From NCBI RefSeq assembly GCF_921293095.1, contig NC_060259.1, positions 74,582,120 through 74,646,119 on the forward strand: a stretch of DNA of 64,000 nt, read 5' to 3'. The DNA is from Ischnura elegans (lineage: Eukaryota; Arthropoda; Insecta; Odonata; Coenagrionidae). Position 1 is the stretch's first letter; every line of letters begins with the position of its first letter. Of this stretch, positions 32,190-41,990 are shown one piece after another. The notes beneath the pieces were generated by a model. The model had not been told where the DNA came from. It saw only the letters and a list, made by a program, of their open reading frames with translations, and made no database searches. The translations under genes and the position numbers were made by a program.

Positions 32190-32620
32190 TGTGGAGATTA
32201 TCTTTATTTTTGCTTTATTAGTGTACCAAATTCCTCTTTAGCCTCACCTTCGAAACATTTTTCTTTCCCTCCTCCTGACGATTAATTAATTTGAATTTTC
32301 CAACCAACCAATTTTTTGCCAACGTTTCAATGGCCTTCTCTGCCATCGTCTTCAGGGCGAACGATGGCAGAGAAGGCCATTGAAACATTGACAGCAATGT
32401 CCATCCTTACCCGGCTGATTACCCGTGAAGATTTTATCAACAGCATTCGCCGGGAAAGCACCAAACCCTTCTTAATTTGAATTTTTTTAGCATGTATAAT
32501 GTGACCCACGTTGGCACGATTATTATCAATTAAACACTTTTAAATTTAATTAATTACTTATCATGTCATATCAATAAATATCTGCGAAAACGGTGCATGT
32601 ACTCTACTTTCCTGATTATT
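32190..32620. repeat. Long inverted repeat, left arm
   Basis: It matches the reverse complement of 33465-34115 (landmarks CTTTATTTTTGCTTTAT, CGAAACATTTTTCTTTCCCT, AGCATGTATAATGTGACCC, CTGCGAAAACGGTG). It carries the 32300-32471 insertion that the right arm lacks. Confidence 0.7.
32300..32471. mobile_element. Retroposed insert with a perfect hairpin and 14-base target duplication
   Basis: TTAATTTGAATTTT occurs at 32286-32299 and 32472-32485, and the partner arm (around 34020) has only one such site. Inside, 32324-32349 and 32361-32386 form a perfect 26-bp stem with an 11-base loop. A variable-length duplication of this size points to target-primed reverse transcription rather than cut-and-paste. 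Confidence 0.7.
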
Positions 32621-33283
32621 ATTTAGTGAACATTATAAGTACATACTTGCTTTCCATTCAAACTACGACAGACGAACTCTTAGTATCAATTTCCCGCTGG
32701 CTCGATAGCTATACCAATAGGCTAATGCATTGGAAAGTCTATTTGCGTAAAATTGTGTCGACGAATGGAAAATCTCATTACTGACAATGAGCTCTGGAAG
32801 AATATTTTTGTTATTTTTCACAATTTTGCTTCAGCCGTGATTTTGTTTATAGCTAAAGCTCTCGACTAACTAGAAAATCGAGGCACTTTTGCATAATCGT
32901 ATGAATAATGCCATCGAAAATGCATACAATAAGTATTTTAAGTAGCGTTTCGGAGTTTGCCACGATGCACTCTGCATGAACGGCTTACTGATGACGGCCG
33001 TGCCAATTTTTACGCTTCACAGTGACCTGAATCGAACAAGCAGTTTTAAAACTAAGATTCTGCTAGCTCACATGATCGTTTCCAATTCAATTTGGATCCA
33101 AAATCCACTTACCGTAGTACTTAAGCAGTACAAATATCCATGTGATATAAGTTACGTTGGTATTGTAGCATAAAGAATAAAATAAATAAATTTTCTCGTG
33201 AATTTCCCGAATGATACTTAAACATCACTCATATTTATGTATAAGACACGGTCTCAGGCGTTACTTTGTGGAACTGCTTCATC

Positions 33284-34190
33284 ATAAAATAAAATAAATT
33301 ACTTGGTTCTATTCCAGATTTTATTTTAAATAGCACGACCCGGGTTTCAGCATCTTGTGCCATCATCAGGTCCTAAAAAATAAATTCCGACTGAAAACTT
33401 ACTGAGCCAAGGTATGTTTAACAAACGAACAAAGCAAAAGGAAATACCAGGAAAAGGAATAATCAGGAAAATAAAGTACATTCACCGTTTTCGCAGATGT
33501 TTATTGATATGACATGATAAGTTATTAACCCGGTAGCGCCTGAATTAAATATTTCATCCGAACTTTTTCGTAATATTAAATTTTAAAACATGATTTATCA
33601 GATGCAAATTTAATACTTTTTGCACTGATAGTCTTGAAGATACAGCCTGGTACAATGTGGTACCGCTTGGCCCTTAAGGGGTCAAATTAGAAATCAAATA
33701 AGCGTTATTAATTTCACATTTCATTGCCAGAAACGCTAATTTTTTATTTTGTACAAGAGGTTATCAAAAATTACTCAAAAATGTCAAATATTGCTTAAAA
33801 AGCAAACTTTTCTGGAAAACGTAATTTAAATATGCTTATTAGTTTAAAACGCTCAAAATCCCAAGCAAATCACAATGAATAACAAAAAAGGCTCGCTAAG
33901 ATTGCACTACCAGCTGGTACCATATGGTACCGCTAGGCGTTAACGGGTTAATTAAATTTAAAAGTTTTTAATTGATAATAATCGTGCCAACATGGGTCAC
34001 TTTATACATGCTAAAAATCTAAATTAGTTAATCGTCAGAAGGAGGGAAAGAAAAATGTTTCGAAGGTAAGGCTATAGAGGAATTTGATAAACTGATAAAG
34101 CAAAAATAAAGATAGCACAAGATGCTGAAACCCGGGTCGTGCTATTTATAATAAAGTGTGGAATGGAACCAAGTAATTTATTTTATTTTA
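33284..34190. mobile_element. Composite foldback element with hammerhead-like ends
   Basis: Outer arms 33284-33372 and 34115-34190 are inverted (TTACTTGGTTC..., CACGACCCGGGTTTCAGC). The minus-strand left arm contains CTGATGA, a stem GGCA...TGCT, GAAAC, CCGG and GTC in hammerhead order. The interior is the right arm of the 32190-32620 inverted repeat and holds a TTAA element. Confidence 0.7.
33529..33947. mobile_element. TTAA-flanked MITE (piggyBac-like) with provable empty site
   Basis: Ends CCCGGTAGCGCC and GGCGTTAACGGG are bordered by TTAA (33525-33528, 33948-33951). The inverted partner at about 32546-32560 has the same flanks joined without the insert. It is 419 bases and non-coding. CATATGGTACCGC and ATGTGGTACCGC repeat near the two ends. 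Confidence 0.85.
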
Positions 34191-34309
34191 TCATATTTAT
34201 GTAGGTGATTTTTAAGTCTCTCATGCTGCATTTATTTGTTAAAAACAAGCCAAAAGTAAAAAATTTAACGACGGGTCTTAAATTTTGGTACATTATTATC
34301 GGGTGATGA

Positions 34310-34560
34310 GAGTGGCAGCTTAGTGAGTAGATCGCGTGGCTGTTGAGGGAAAAGACAGATGCTCAACCCTCGGGTGAAGCCTTCGGACACCCCAGGATAA
34401 GAATTCTCAAAGTGAAAGGTAGCCCTGGGAAAGGAACGGCCCCCCCTACCTATGAATGCGTGTATAAATTCACACGCCTGTGCCTTAGTATGAGGTGAGC
34501 TCTACACTCACTTACCCAAATCAGAATTTGGGTTGAATCAATGAGTGGGTGAGCCAGGTA
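34310..34560 (+). repeat. SINE family S2, copy 3
   Basis: It starts with a degenerate tRNA-like head (GGCAGCTTAGTGAGTAGATC, GATGCTCAACCC). It then shares CTTCGGACACCCC, CCTGGGAAAGGAACGGCC, CTACCTATGAATGCGTG and GAGGTGAGCTCTAC with the two other copies. A SINE tail related to the 15187 family lies at 34715-34770. Confidence 0.55.
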
Positions 34561-34932
34561 TTATTTGTTAAAAACAAAAAATAACGAGGAAAATATAAAC
34601 GGTTATTAAAGTATTTAAGCCTTTCGGTTCCACGACAATTTCGGCTTTCACTTCCAGAAAATGGATGCTCGTCTGCGTTTGATTTTTTAATTAAAAATCA
34701 AACGCAGGAAAATTAAAAACCCCGATGTAAAAGGCAGATGGCTTTCGGTGGTAAAGGAATTAATAAATAAAAGCTCAATCCTGATTCAAAACGCTTCAGG
34801 TGCTGTTGAATTTAGTGTTCTACATAAACAAATTATTTTTTTAAATATTGTATAAGAAATATAATTTCACCAAGAGTGATGAAATGGATATAATCTCCAG
34901 GATAAAAGTGAAACAGGCTCAATATATTATTT

Positions 34933-35319
34933 ACCGATATATCGATACCCTGTTTAATCACATGTAAAAATGTTGTTTATAATATTTTTGAATCCAAACT
35001 TGAAGCTTTGAAGTGGTGGAAGGGCTCCATATTATCAATAACAGACACTTCGTTACTTCCACAATATCAATTTTTTTAATCCGACCGGTTTCGGCTGTTA
35101 CACCATTATCAAGTGCAGACAATATTGTATGTATATGTAATTGGTAATGGTGCTACAGCCGAAACTTGTCGGAATTAAAAAAATATATTGTGGAAGCAAC
35201 AATGTGTCTGTTATCGATAATATGGAGCCCTTCCACCACTTCAAAGCTTCAAGTTTCGATTCAAAAATATTATAAACAACATTTTTACATGTGATTAAAC
35301 ACGGTATCGATATATCGGT
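34933..35319. mobile_element. Foldback element with hammerhead-like motif near the loop
   Basis: Arms 34933-35095 and 35160-35319 are inverted over about 160 bases. Reading toward the outside, both carry GATAATGG or GGTAATGG, a short stem, GCCGAAAC and GTCGG. A partial related copy lies at 35569-35645 (TATAAACAATATTTTTACGT, CGATATATCGG). Confidence 0.75.
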
Positions 35320-35650
35320 ACCTTGAGCGTCCAAGGTTTGAAGAAATTATCATTTATGCACTGTAAAGCTGCTCTCATTCGAGATATTTATGAATTATTA
35401 CCTAAATACGTGCAGCGGAATTTTCGGGTTGAATGATACTCGATCACTATAGTGTTTTTCCTCACCCTCTGTCGCTCGCCCTTAAGTACTGTAGAAGAAA
35501 TACCACTTCACCGGGAGTGATAAACATTTATATCATCTCCAGTGTAAGCGTGAAAATAACTCAAAATATTATAAACAATATTTTTACGTGTAATTTAACA
35601 AGGTGCCGATATATCGGTATCTTGGCGAAAACCGAAAGCCGATAGCCGGC
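35317..35650. repeat. Repeat unit related to 34835-34960 and 35890-36010
   Basis: Landmarks GCACTGTAAAGCTGC, ACGTGCAGCGGAAT and GTTTTTCCTC recur in 35900-36010 as GCACTTTACAGCTGC, ACGTGCTGCGGAAT and GTTTTTTCGC. The GAAATACCACTTCACC portion recurs near 34855. Identity of the family is unknown. Confidence 0.5.
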
Positions 35651-35670
35651 ACCTTGAGCGTCTAAGGGTT

Positions 35671-35890
35671 CATCTACATCTACACAATACCCCACAAGCC
35701 GCCCAAAAGGCGCGTGGCAGGGGGTGTTAAGACACCAGCCGTTTTCAGCTAAAATAAAATCAAGTGCTCTAACGAAGCTGGGACTAGCGTTTATTAAAGT
35801 CCTTTATGGTTCGTGGGAAAAACGAATTCCCACATCTATCCGTTCGGCAAAACATCTTTCTTAATTTATCGCCTCTATCGGGTTAAATTG
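35671..35890 (-). pseudogene. LINE 3' end: C-terminus of a non-LTR reverse transcriptase and 3' tail
   Basis: On the minus strand a frame reads DKLRKMFCRTDRCGNS, then FFPRTIKDFNKR and stop at 35784-35786. The FFPRTI-DW/FN motif is the usual C-terminal signature of CR1/Jockey-type LINE proteins in arthropods. A conserved 3' tail ending in GTAGATGTAGA on that strand (35671-35685) follows. The 5' part is missing, as expected for a 5'-truncated LINE copy. Confidence 0.7.
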
Positions 35891-36010
35891 TAGGACATTA
35901 TTATTTGTGCACTTTACAGCTGCCCGCATACGAAACATCTAGTAAGTACTTGTTAAACACGTGCTGCGGAATATTCTGGTCGTCTGATATTCGATAGCAT
36001 TGGTGTTTTT

Positions 36011-36420
36011 TCGCTCCCGGACGAGGGCCGCGTATATTCTGCACCCGACCCGAATCTTCCAAATCACATTGCCGCACCACGAGGGTAATGTAACCACGCG
36101 TCCGTCTGCACAGCACCTCTCGCCGTGGGCGACGACCTCCCGCACCCCTCTCTGCTTGCCACGCCGCCCGCTACGGCACGCGCGGCGCTGCTATCGACCG
36201 CCCCCGCGACACGGAGCACGGGCGCTGCGGCCCCCTCCCCCTCGGCCCCCGAAGTTAAAGAGGCCCCCGGCCGCCGCTCTCGGCGCTAGGCACGGTGGGA
36301 GGGCGGACACCGGGCCGTGGGAATTTGGGACACATGGCGGAGCGGAGCGGGGGAGAACGGGGGTCTGCTGACGCTGGGGGCACCCTCTCTCCTCGGCGAG
36401 GGAGATGCCGAAAGTGTGAC
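36011..36420. promoter_or_regulatory. GC/CpG-rich block, candidate promoter or first exon
   Basis: About 400 bases very rich in C and G with many CG pairs, unlike the AT-rich neighbourhood. Open frames in it run on both strands and look like composition artefacts. It lies 8.6 kb upstream of the Su(H) micro-exon, so it could be the Su(H) promoter or a 5' UTR exon. No donor of the needed phase was found. Confidence 0.35.
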
Positions 36421-36588
36421 TTGGCTGGCCGCTTTGCGCCACGCATTGTGGGGTACGCTTGTTATAATGATAGTGGCTTATTCGATGCGAATAGGTAACC
36501 GGCGCATTGTAATGTACCAAAAAAACAAATTGCACAAAAATATATGATGTACTACCATGACCGAAACCCAACATAATCACACCTTACA

Positions 36589-37150
36589 GTTTAAGCCGTA
36601 TATCTTAGTTCCATAATAAGATATTGAGTCATCAAAAATGTCTATTCCCTTAAAAATTTGGAAAACTCGTATTGTGTGCGTACAACTTAAAGCTGGAAGG
36701 CGATAGTTGGTGGAACTTGGTGACAGGAAACGTAATGAAGATTCACTTTTGTATGTTCCACAGGAGTTTTAATTACCGACCCAGGTTTCGACAGTACGCT
36801 ATGTCATTATCAAGGTACCTTGATAATACACTTGCAAGGTACCTTGATAATACAATACAAGGTACCTTGATAAGGCACTTTTGTATGTTCATTATGTTTC
36901 CTAGCGTGCGTACTATCCGCTACATAGGAGAGCGAGTACTTTCCTGTTCACTCTCCCAGGAGATTTATGTAGCGGAAGGGTATTCCGAGATTTCCTCAAT
37001 GGTTTAAATCTTAGTTCTGAAACAAGACATTGAGTCGTCAAAAATACCAATTCCCTTAAACGTATGGAAAACTCGTCTTGAGTGCGTACTATCCGCTACA
37101 TAGGAGAGCGAGAACTTTCCTGTTTACTCTCCTCGGAGGTTCTTGGAGAA
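36589..37150 (+). repeat. Tandem duplication, one copy split by a foldback insert
   Basis: Unit 1 is 36589-36680 plus about 36904-37005, and unit 2 is 37006-37150. Both contain ATTGAGTC, TTCCCTTAAA, GGAAAACTCGT, GTGCGTAC, ATCCGCTACATAGGAGAGCG and ACTTTCCTGTT. Unit 1 is interrupted after GTGTGCGTAC by 36681-36903; unit 2 shows the empty site. Confidence 0.75.
36681..36903. mobile_element. Inserted element with hammerhead-like motif and short tandem repeats
   Basis: The insert is flanked by GTGTGCGTAC and GCGTGCGTAC. The minus strand 36777-36813 reads CTTGATAATGACA, a TGACA/TGTC stem, CGAAAC and GGGTCGG. Next to it, about 36811-36880, three to four copies of CAAGGTACCTTGATAA are arranged in tandem. 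Confidence 0.7.
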
Positions 37151-37249
37151 GAAGAGTATGTTTAGATCTCCTCAATGAGTTTCTTTCAGTAGCTCACTAG
37201 ATTCAAGAGAGCCTAACATATTTCGGCAGGAAATGGTGTCGTAAATTTA

Positions 37250-37489
37250 ACTCCGGGGGGCCCGGACCTCCCCCCCCCCAAATAAAAATACAATTATTTT
37301 CCTTCATGAAAGAAAACAAAACATTGATAAATAATGAATTTACAAAATATTTCTTTGACAAATGAAGTTTTTTTCGAATATGAAGAGTGTTGAAATTAGT
37401 TTAAAACCCATTACTTAGTACCCCGTTTTTCAAAAATTTTCCCCCCTAGTTTTGGACCCCCTCGAACGAAATTCCTGGCTACACCACTG
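37250..37489. mobile_element. hAT-B MITE, left end eroded
   Basis: It matches 12822-13099 from GGGGGGCCCGGACC to CCTGGCTACACCACTG. The left terminus is missing, so no target duplication can be scored. Confidence 0.75.
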
Positions 37490-37550
37490 TACACAAGTAA
37501 TGCTTGGAAAACAGGTTCTCATAATTGCACCTATTATGTAATATTTTCCT

Positions 37551-37820
37551 TCAAGGTAGGAAAAATGGCTGGAAATTTTCAATGACAAGTTTTGTGTCCA
37601 TATTTATTTTATCCTTTTCCTCCTTGGTGATTCGATAATAATGAGCGTAAAATTGTGGAAATTTATCATACAGAACTATTCGAGGTCTGTGCTTGTAAAC
37701 AAACGCAGCACCGTACCATATGCCGGCGAGACTTAAAAGGCTATTCATAATATAACTTAATGGGCCGTATTTTAAAGATCTAATGACCTCAATGGGTCCT
37801 TCATACATCCGATATCTCAT
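37551..37820 (-). CDS. Hypothetical open frame with one hydrophobic segment
   Basis: An 89-codon frame reads with protein-like composition: GPIEVIRSLKYGPLSYIMNS, a hydrophobic stretch SLLSLAGIWYGAAFVY that could cross a membrane, then a basic part (KHRPRIVLYDKFPQFYAHYY) and a charged KEEKDK. A possible acceptor (CATATGAG) lies just upstream. I do not recognise the family. It could be an exon, a decayed gene copy, or chance. Confidence 0.2.
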   Translation of the reverse strand: MRYRMYEGPIEVIRSLKYGPLSYIMNSLLSLAGIWYGAAFVYKHRPRIVLYDKFPQFYAHYYRITKEEKDKINMDTKLVIENFQPFFLP

Positions 37821-38154
37821 ATGCAGAAATAGTGAACATTTATTACACTGTCCCGCCTTTATGAGGGTTAATATTTACACATATACTGTAAAAAAGCGGC
37901 TTATATAGTTTTTCGTCCTCTGACGCATTATTTAATAGCAGTGGGAAAACTAAAATTCGTTGATATAAGAGTAATTTTATGATATTACTCGTACTGGATC
38001 TCCTCAAGACCAGCCATAAAACCGATATCCTCGTATCTCCGTTACAACTCGTCTCCGCATGCACTTGAACGTAATTTCTTTATTTTCCTCGAATCTTCGC
38101 CTTAAAATAACGAGTGAGTATCTGAATGCGGAATTTTTTGGCAGATTATATATT

Positions 38155-39040
38155 TTGCTATCTGTCCTCCTTATTTATCAATGAAAACTGGTGTTTCTGG
38201 TCAGAATGAACGATCCTATTGTGACAGCGTAGGAATCTGTACACAACACAGCCTCCACCACTTAAGAGTCTGAAAGGGCGGAAACCAGAAAAGCAGGTAT
38301 ACAATCTCTTAAGATCAGACGAGAGCCTAGCAAAAACACCTTCAGTCATAACTTGTTGGTATAAATCGTCCAATTTCTGTTCTTCACCGTTAGTCAGGCA
38401 AAGTAATTCCTAAGCTCTACATAGAACATGAAACTTTGCACGCAGTCATGCGCACGGGTGCATAGTTATGTACTCCAAGGACGAAATTAGCCATGAAAAA
38501 TTTATTTGGATTAATCGGGATTCGAGTCCAGAACGTTTGCAGGTCAGGTATGCTACCAGTTACATGCTACCTGTCACACCATCTTAATGATTTTTTCATG
38601 GCGAATTGTGTATATATATAAAGTAATTTTCGTTAGATAAGTTAGCGTGTCGAGTTCACGTTGACTGCAGGCGTCATTCTTTTGTCACTCACATGCACTG
38701 TTTCCATTTCCTAGACCTTGACTCCCTTACATCGTCAGATTTTGGGGCTAAAAAATATCGCCAAACCAGTTCATACCGATGTTGCGAAGAATTAGTTTTT
38801 GTACAGTCATGCTATGAGTTCTGAAGGAGTAATTCCGAGACCAGAAATGATCTACATCTGAAGTCGAGGTTGGGTACCAAATGATTCCTAAAGCTCCTCA
38901 TTCCATACCTTCGGGTCTTTATTGTGTAATCCATCCTTATTTATGAATGAAACTCGCAATTTCTGGTCAAACTGAGCGATACCCTTGCGACAGCGCTGGG
39001 ATCTTTACACGACGCAGCCTACAGCAGAAAAAGGTCTCCT
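38155..39040. repeat. Two related blocks
   Basis: 38158-38280 and 38925-39035 share TCCTTATTTAT, AATGAAA, TTTCTGGTCA, GCGACAGCG or GTGACAGCG, and the pattern ACACGACGCAGCC or ACACAACACAGCC. The family is unknown; a frame on the minus strand (38158-38373) covers one copy but is not recognised. Confidence 0.4.
38500..38585 (-). repeat. tRNA-like SINE head
   Basis: The minus strand shows an A-box-like GGTAGCATGTAACTGGTAGC and a B-box-like GGACTCGAATCCCG at suitable spacing. The ends do not pair as an acceptor stem, so it is a SINE fragment and not a tRNA gene. Confidence 0.4.
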
Positions 39041-39496
39041 CTAGCTAAGGATTATTGGACAGTGCCTCCGCACCCAAGGATTTTCACAGACACTGCAGTC
39101 TAGACACCTCATCTTGTCCGGCGAGTGTAATTCCGCGCCGTTTACCTTTGCCGACTCGCTGAATACTCCTCTCTGGTCCTATATCCTGCGGCCATCTGAA
39201 GCTTGACCCCGACAGCGACACATTTCCGAGTTCTCATGGGAATTCCTGGAGATTCGGAGACTTCTAGATGTTCCGACGCCCAAATTCAGCGGTGATGGAC
39301 GCATCACTAAGGCTACGCTTTCCAATGAAGAAACTTAAGAGGACGCATCACTTCCGATCGACCCAACTGCATTCGTAACGTTTTCTCATTTAAAACTAAT
39401 GTCATCACCTTGAAATTTTGAGGCTATATAGCATAGGCCTCAGACAACATTTGCCTGCGCCTCAAAATCCATCTCGAAACAAATCTATCAAACAAA

Positions 39497-39568
39497 TTAG
39501 GTCCCTTCGCCAACATTTTTCACTCTCTATCTCAATAGAGAGTGAAAAATGTTGGCGAAGGGACCTAA
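39497..39568. repeat. Perfect 34-bp hairpin with 4-base loop
   Basis: 39497-39530 (TTAGGTCCCTTCGCCAAC and on) and 39535-39568 are exact reverse complements around CTCA. An outer AAAACTA/AGTTTT plus ATGAGAA pairing with 39385 hints at a larger foldback. Precursor small RNA or recent palindrome insertion are both possible. Confidence 0.85.
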
Positions 39569-40688
39569 GTTTTAAATGAGAAATTCGCCAAAAATACCAG
39601 CGGTGTAAACGGAGAGATGCGTTCTCTTAAGCCGTTATTTACCATGTTACTGACAGGTTAACTTTTGGCATAATCGAGTTATAATAATTCCTGGATTTGC
39701 GATTCCAAGTTTTCAATATTTTTATCAGTTTTTTCAGCTGGAGAACATGGTTGATTATAGTCACTGTTTCGGAGTCCGAATAGTTCCTCGTATCAAAGTA
39801 TAATTTTCATAGCCAATAAATTAACCATTTTCAAATAAATAGTGTACGAAAATGGCTATTTCCACTTTCTTTTACCCAGAGTCTCCATTAAGAATGCAAA
39901 TTTTGCGAACGGGTGATAGAAATTAGAGCAGATTTCTTGGCCATTTCTTTTGGACATTACAATGAAACATTCAAAACTAGCGGCATCATCTTAAAATTGT
40001 GAGGTAATGTAGTATAGTGTAGACTGTAAATGTTTCTCGGCTGCTTATTTTTCGGCTGAATACAATTGGAAACTGCGGCTTCAATGCAATCATTATTTAA
40101 TCTTTAAAATACTTAGGAAGAATCGGCTATCGAATTTCAATACGGGAATTTTTCGGGGGTGCCGGAAAGCTTCCCTCGGGGTACGAATCCGAGACACAAT
40201 GGTCAATGACCAATTGGAATTAGGACTAATAAATCACGTAATTAAGACAATAAAACCTGTGATTACAGGAATACATGCGTAGCCGCTTTACTTCAAAGAA
40301 AATAGATATTTTAGTGGAAAATTTATTCGTGCTCCTCACGTTATCCACTTAAAATATCAAGAGTAAATAGAAATGTAAGCAGCTTTGTCTGGTATACAGC
40401 TTTTGCCAAAAAAATCGACCAAGGTTATGAATTTCACAGTTAGTTCCAGATTTTAAATCAAAAAGAGAATTTCAGCAAGTGTGATTTCATTCACATCAGC
40501 AGGTTCTCTCAAATGGGTTCTTGGTGGTTATGTAGAAAGTGTAAGCAGAGACCTGGGCCCGTCTTACGAAACACATTTGTGGATTACATTAAGTTGATTT
40601 ATTTTCTCCATAATGGTGCGTTGTGGCATACCATTACAGAGTAGTACAGTCTATCAACCAACAATGCCTCTGGCTGTGAAGTCCAGGT

Positions 40689-40950
40689 CAGTGACGTAGC
40701 CAGGGGGAGGAGTTCGGGGGGCCCGGACCCCCCCGAAACATAAAAATACACTTATTTTCCTACATAAAAGAAAAGCAAAATATTGAAAAATCAAGAATTT
40801 GCTAAATAATTATTTAGCAAATGAAGTTTTTGGATTATGAAAAGTGTTAAAATGAGTTTAAAACCCATTACTTGGTACCCTGTTTTTTTAAAAATTTCCC
40901 CCCTGGTTTTGGACCCCCCCCCCCGACCGAAATTCCTGGCTACGCCACTG
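40689..40950. mobile_element. hAT-B MITE, complete
   Basis: Ends CAGTGACGTAGCCAGG and CCTGGCTACGCCACTG; 262 bases. Target duplication GTCCAGGT (40681-40688) and ATCCAGGT (40951-40958), one mismatch. Confidence 0.85.
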
Positions 40951-41239
40951 ATCCAGGTGTTTGCTACGTGCGTGCAGTGAGGACTTGACTATTGCGGCAT
41001 CACCCTGGTACTCGCCAGATAAGACTTCCTCGACGGGTGATTAATATTCGCTGAGCTGTCGCGTCGTGCTCATGTGGCTCTTGAGATTTCTAACCTCTCA
41101 TGACCGGGGCCGGTCGCATCACGAACGAGAAGTCTTACTCGGCTGCTTATTTTGCCACCGAATGTCATTCCAAACTACGTCTCCAATGCAACAATTTATT
41201 AATATTCAAAATAATTGGGAAGAATTGGCTATCGAATTT

Positions 41240-41990
41240 GAAATCAGAACAACTTCTATGGCATAAATATTCTTTATAAGAAAAAATATTTTTCTTCAGG
41301 ATGAAATTGAACCAGGGTCTCCTTTCACTTACAAGGGGAGACCACGTACCTTGCTCCGCCTTTTTCAATGCCATATTTTTTATGGCATTCGGAATGGCGA
41401 ACACATCTCTGAACTGATAGTGGTTCCATTGAATGGGCATTAGTTTGGCTGTAATTAATTAATTTTCGAGCGGTATTTTTAACAAGCGCTATATATTCCC
41501 AAAATAACGCCCTAAGTTCGAAATGACACTGCTTAAATACCTAATCGCCGTTATGATGATAAAAAATTTTCTCACGCCTATGTTTGCTGCAATTTAAATA
41601 AGTGAAATGCTTGTCGCCGAATGATCAAAGTGAAAAATACAAAGTACACTGCCATGACGAAGCGTTGAACCCTGGATGAGAGCCGGAGACGCTCACCACT
41701 AGATCGACCGAACCATCTGAGGGAATCGGCGTTATTTTGGGAATATATAGCGCTTGTTAAAAATATCGCTCGAAAATTAGTTAATTACAGCCAAACTAAG
41801 GCCCATTCAATGGAACCACTATCAGCTCAGAGTGTTCGCCATTCCGAATGCCATAAAAATACGGAATTTAAAAAGTCGGAGCAAGATACGTGGTCTCCCC
41901 TTGTAAGTGAAAGGGGACCCCGGTTCAATTCCATCCTGAAGCAAAATATTTTTTCTTCTGAAGAATAGAAGTTGTTCTGATGAAGCCATA
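41240..41990. repeat. Large inverted repeat around a tRNA-like segment
   Basis: Arms about 41240-41510 and 41734-41990 are inverted copies (TTGGGAATATATAGCGCTTG, GGTTCCATTGAATGGGC, AAGGGGAGACCACGTA). Between them 41645-41722 reads on the minus strand as a tRNA-like head (GGTTCGGTCGATCTAGTGG, GGGTTCAACGC). Confidence 0.65.

Noticed and set aside
36000..36371. 123-codon plus-strand frame, Arg/Pro-rich
   Set aside because: It lies in a CpG-rich block where opposite frames are also open; there is no domain and no splice support.
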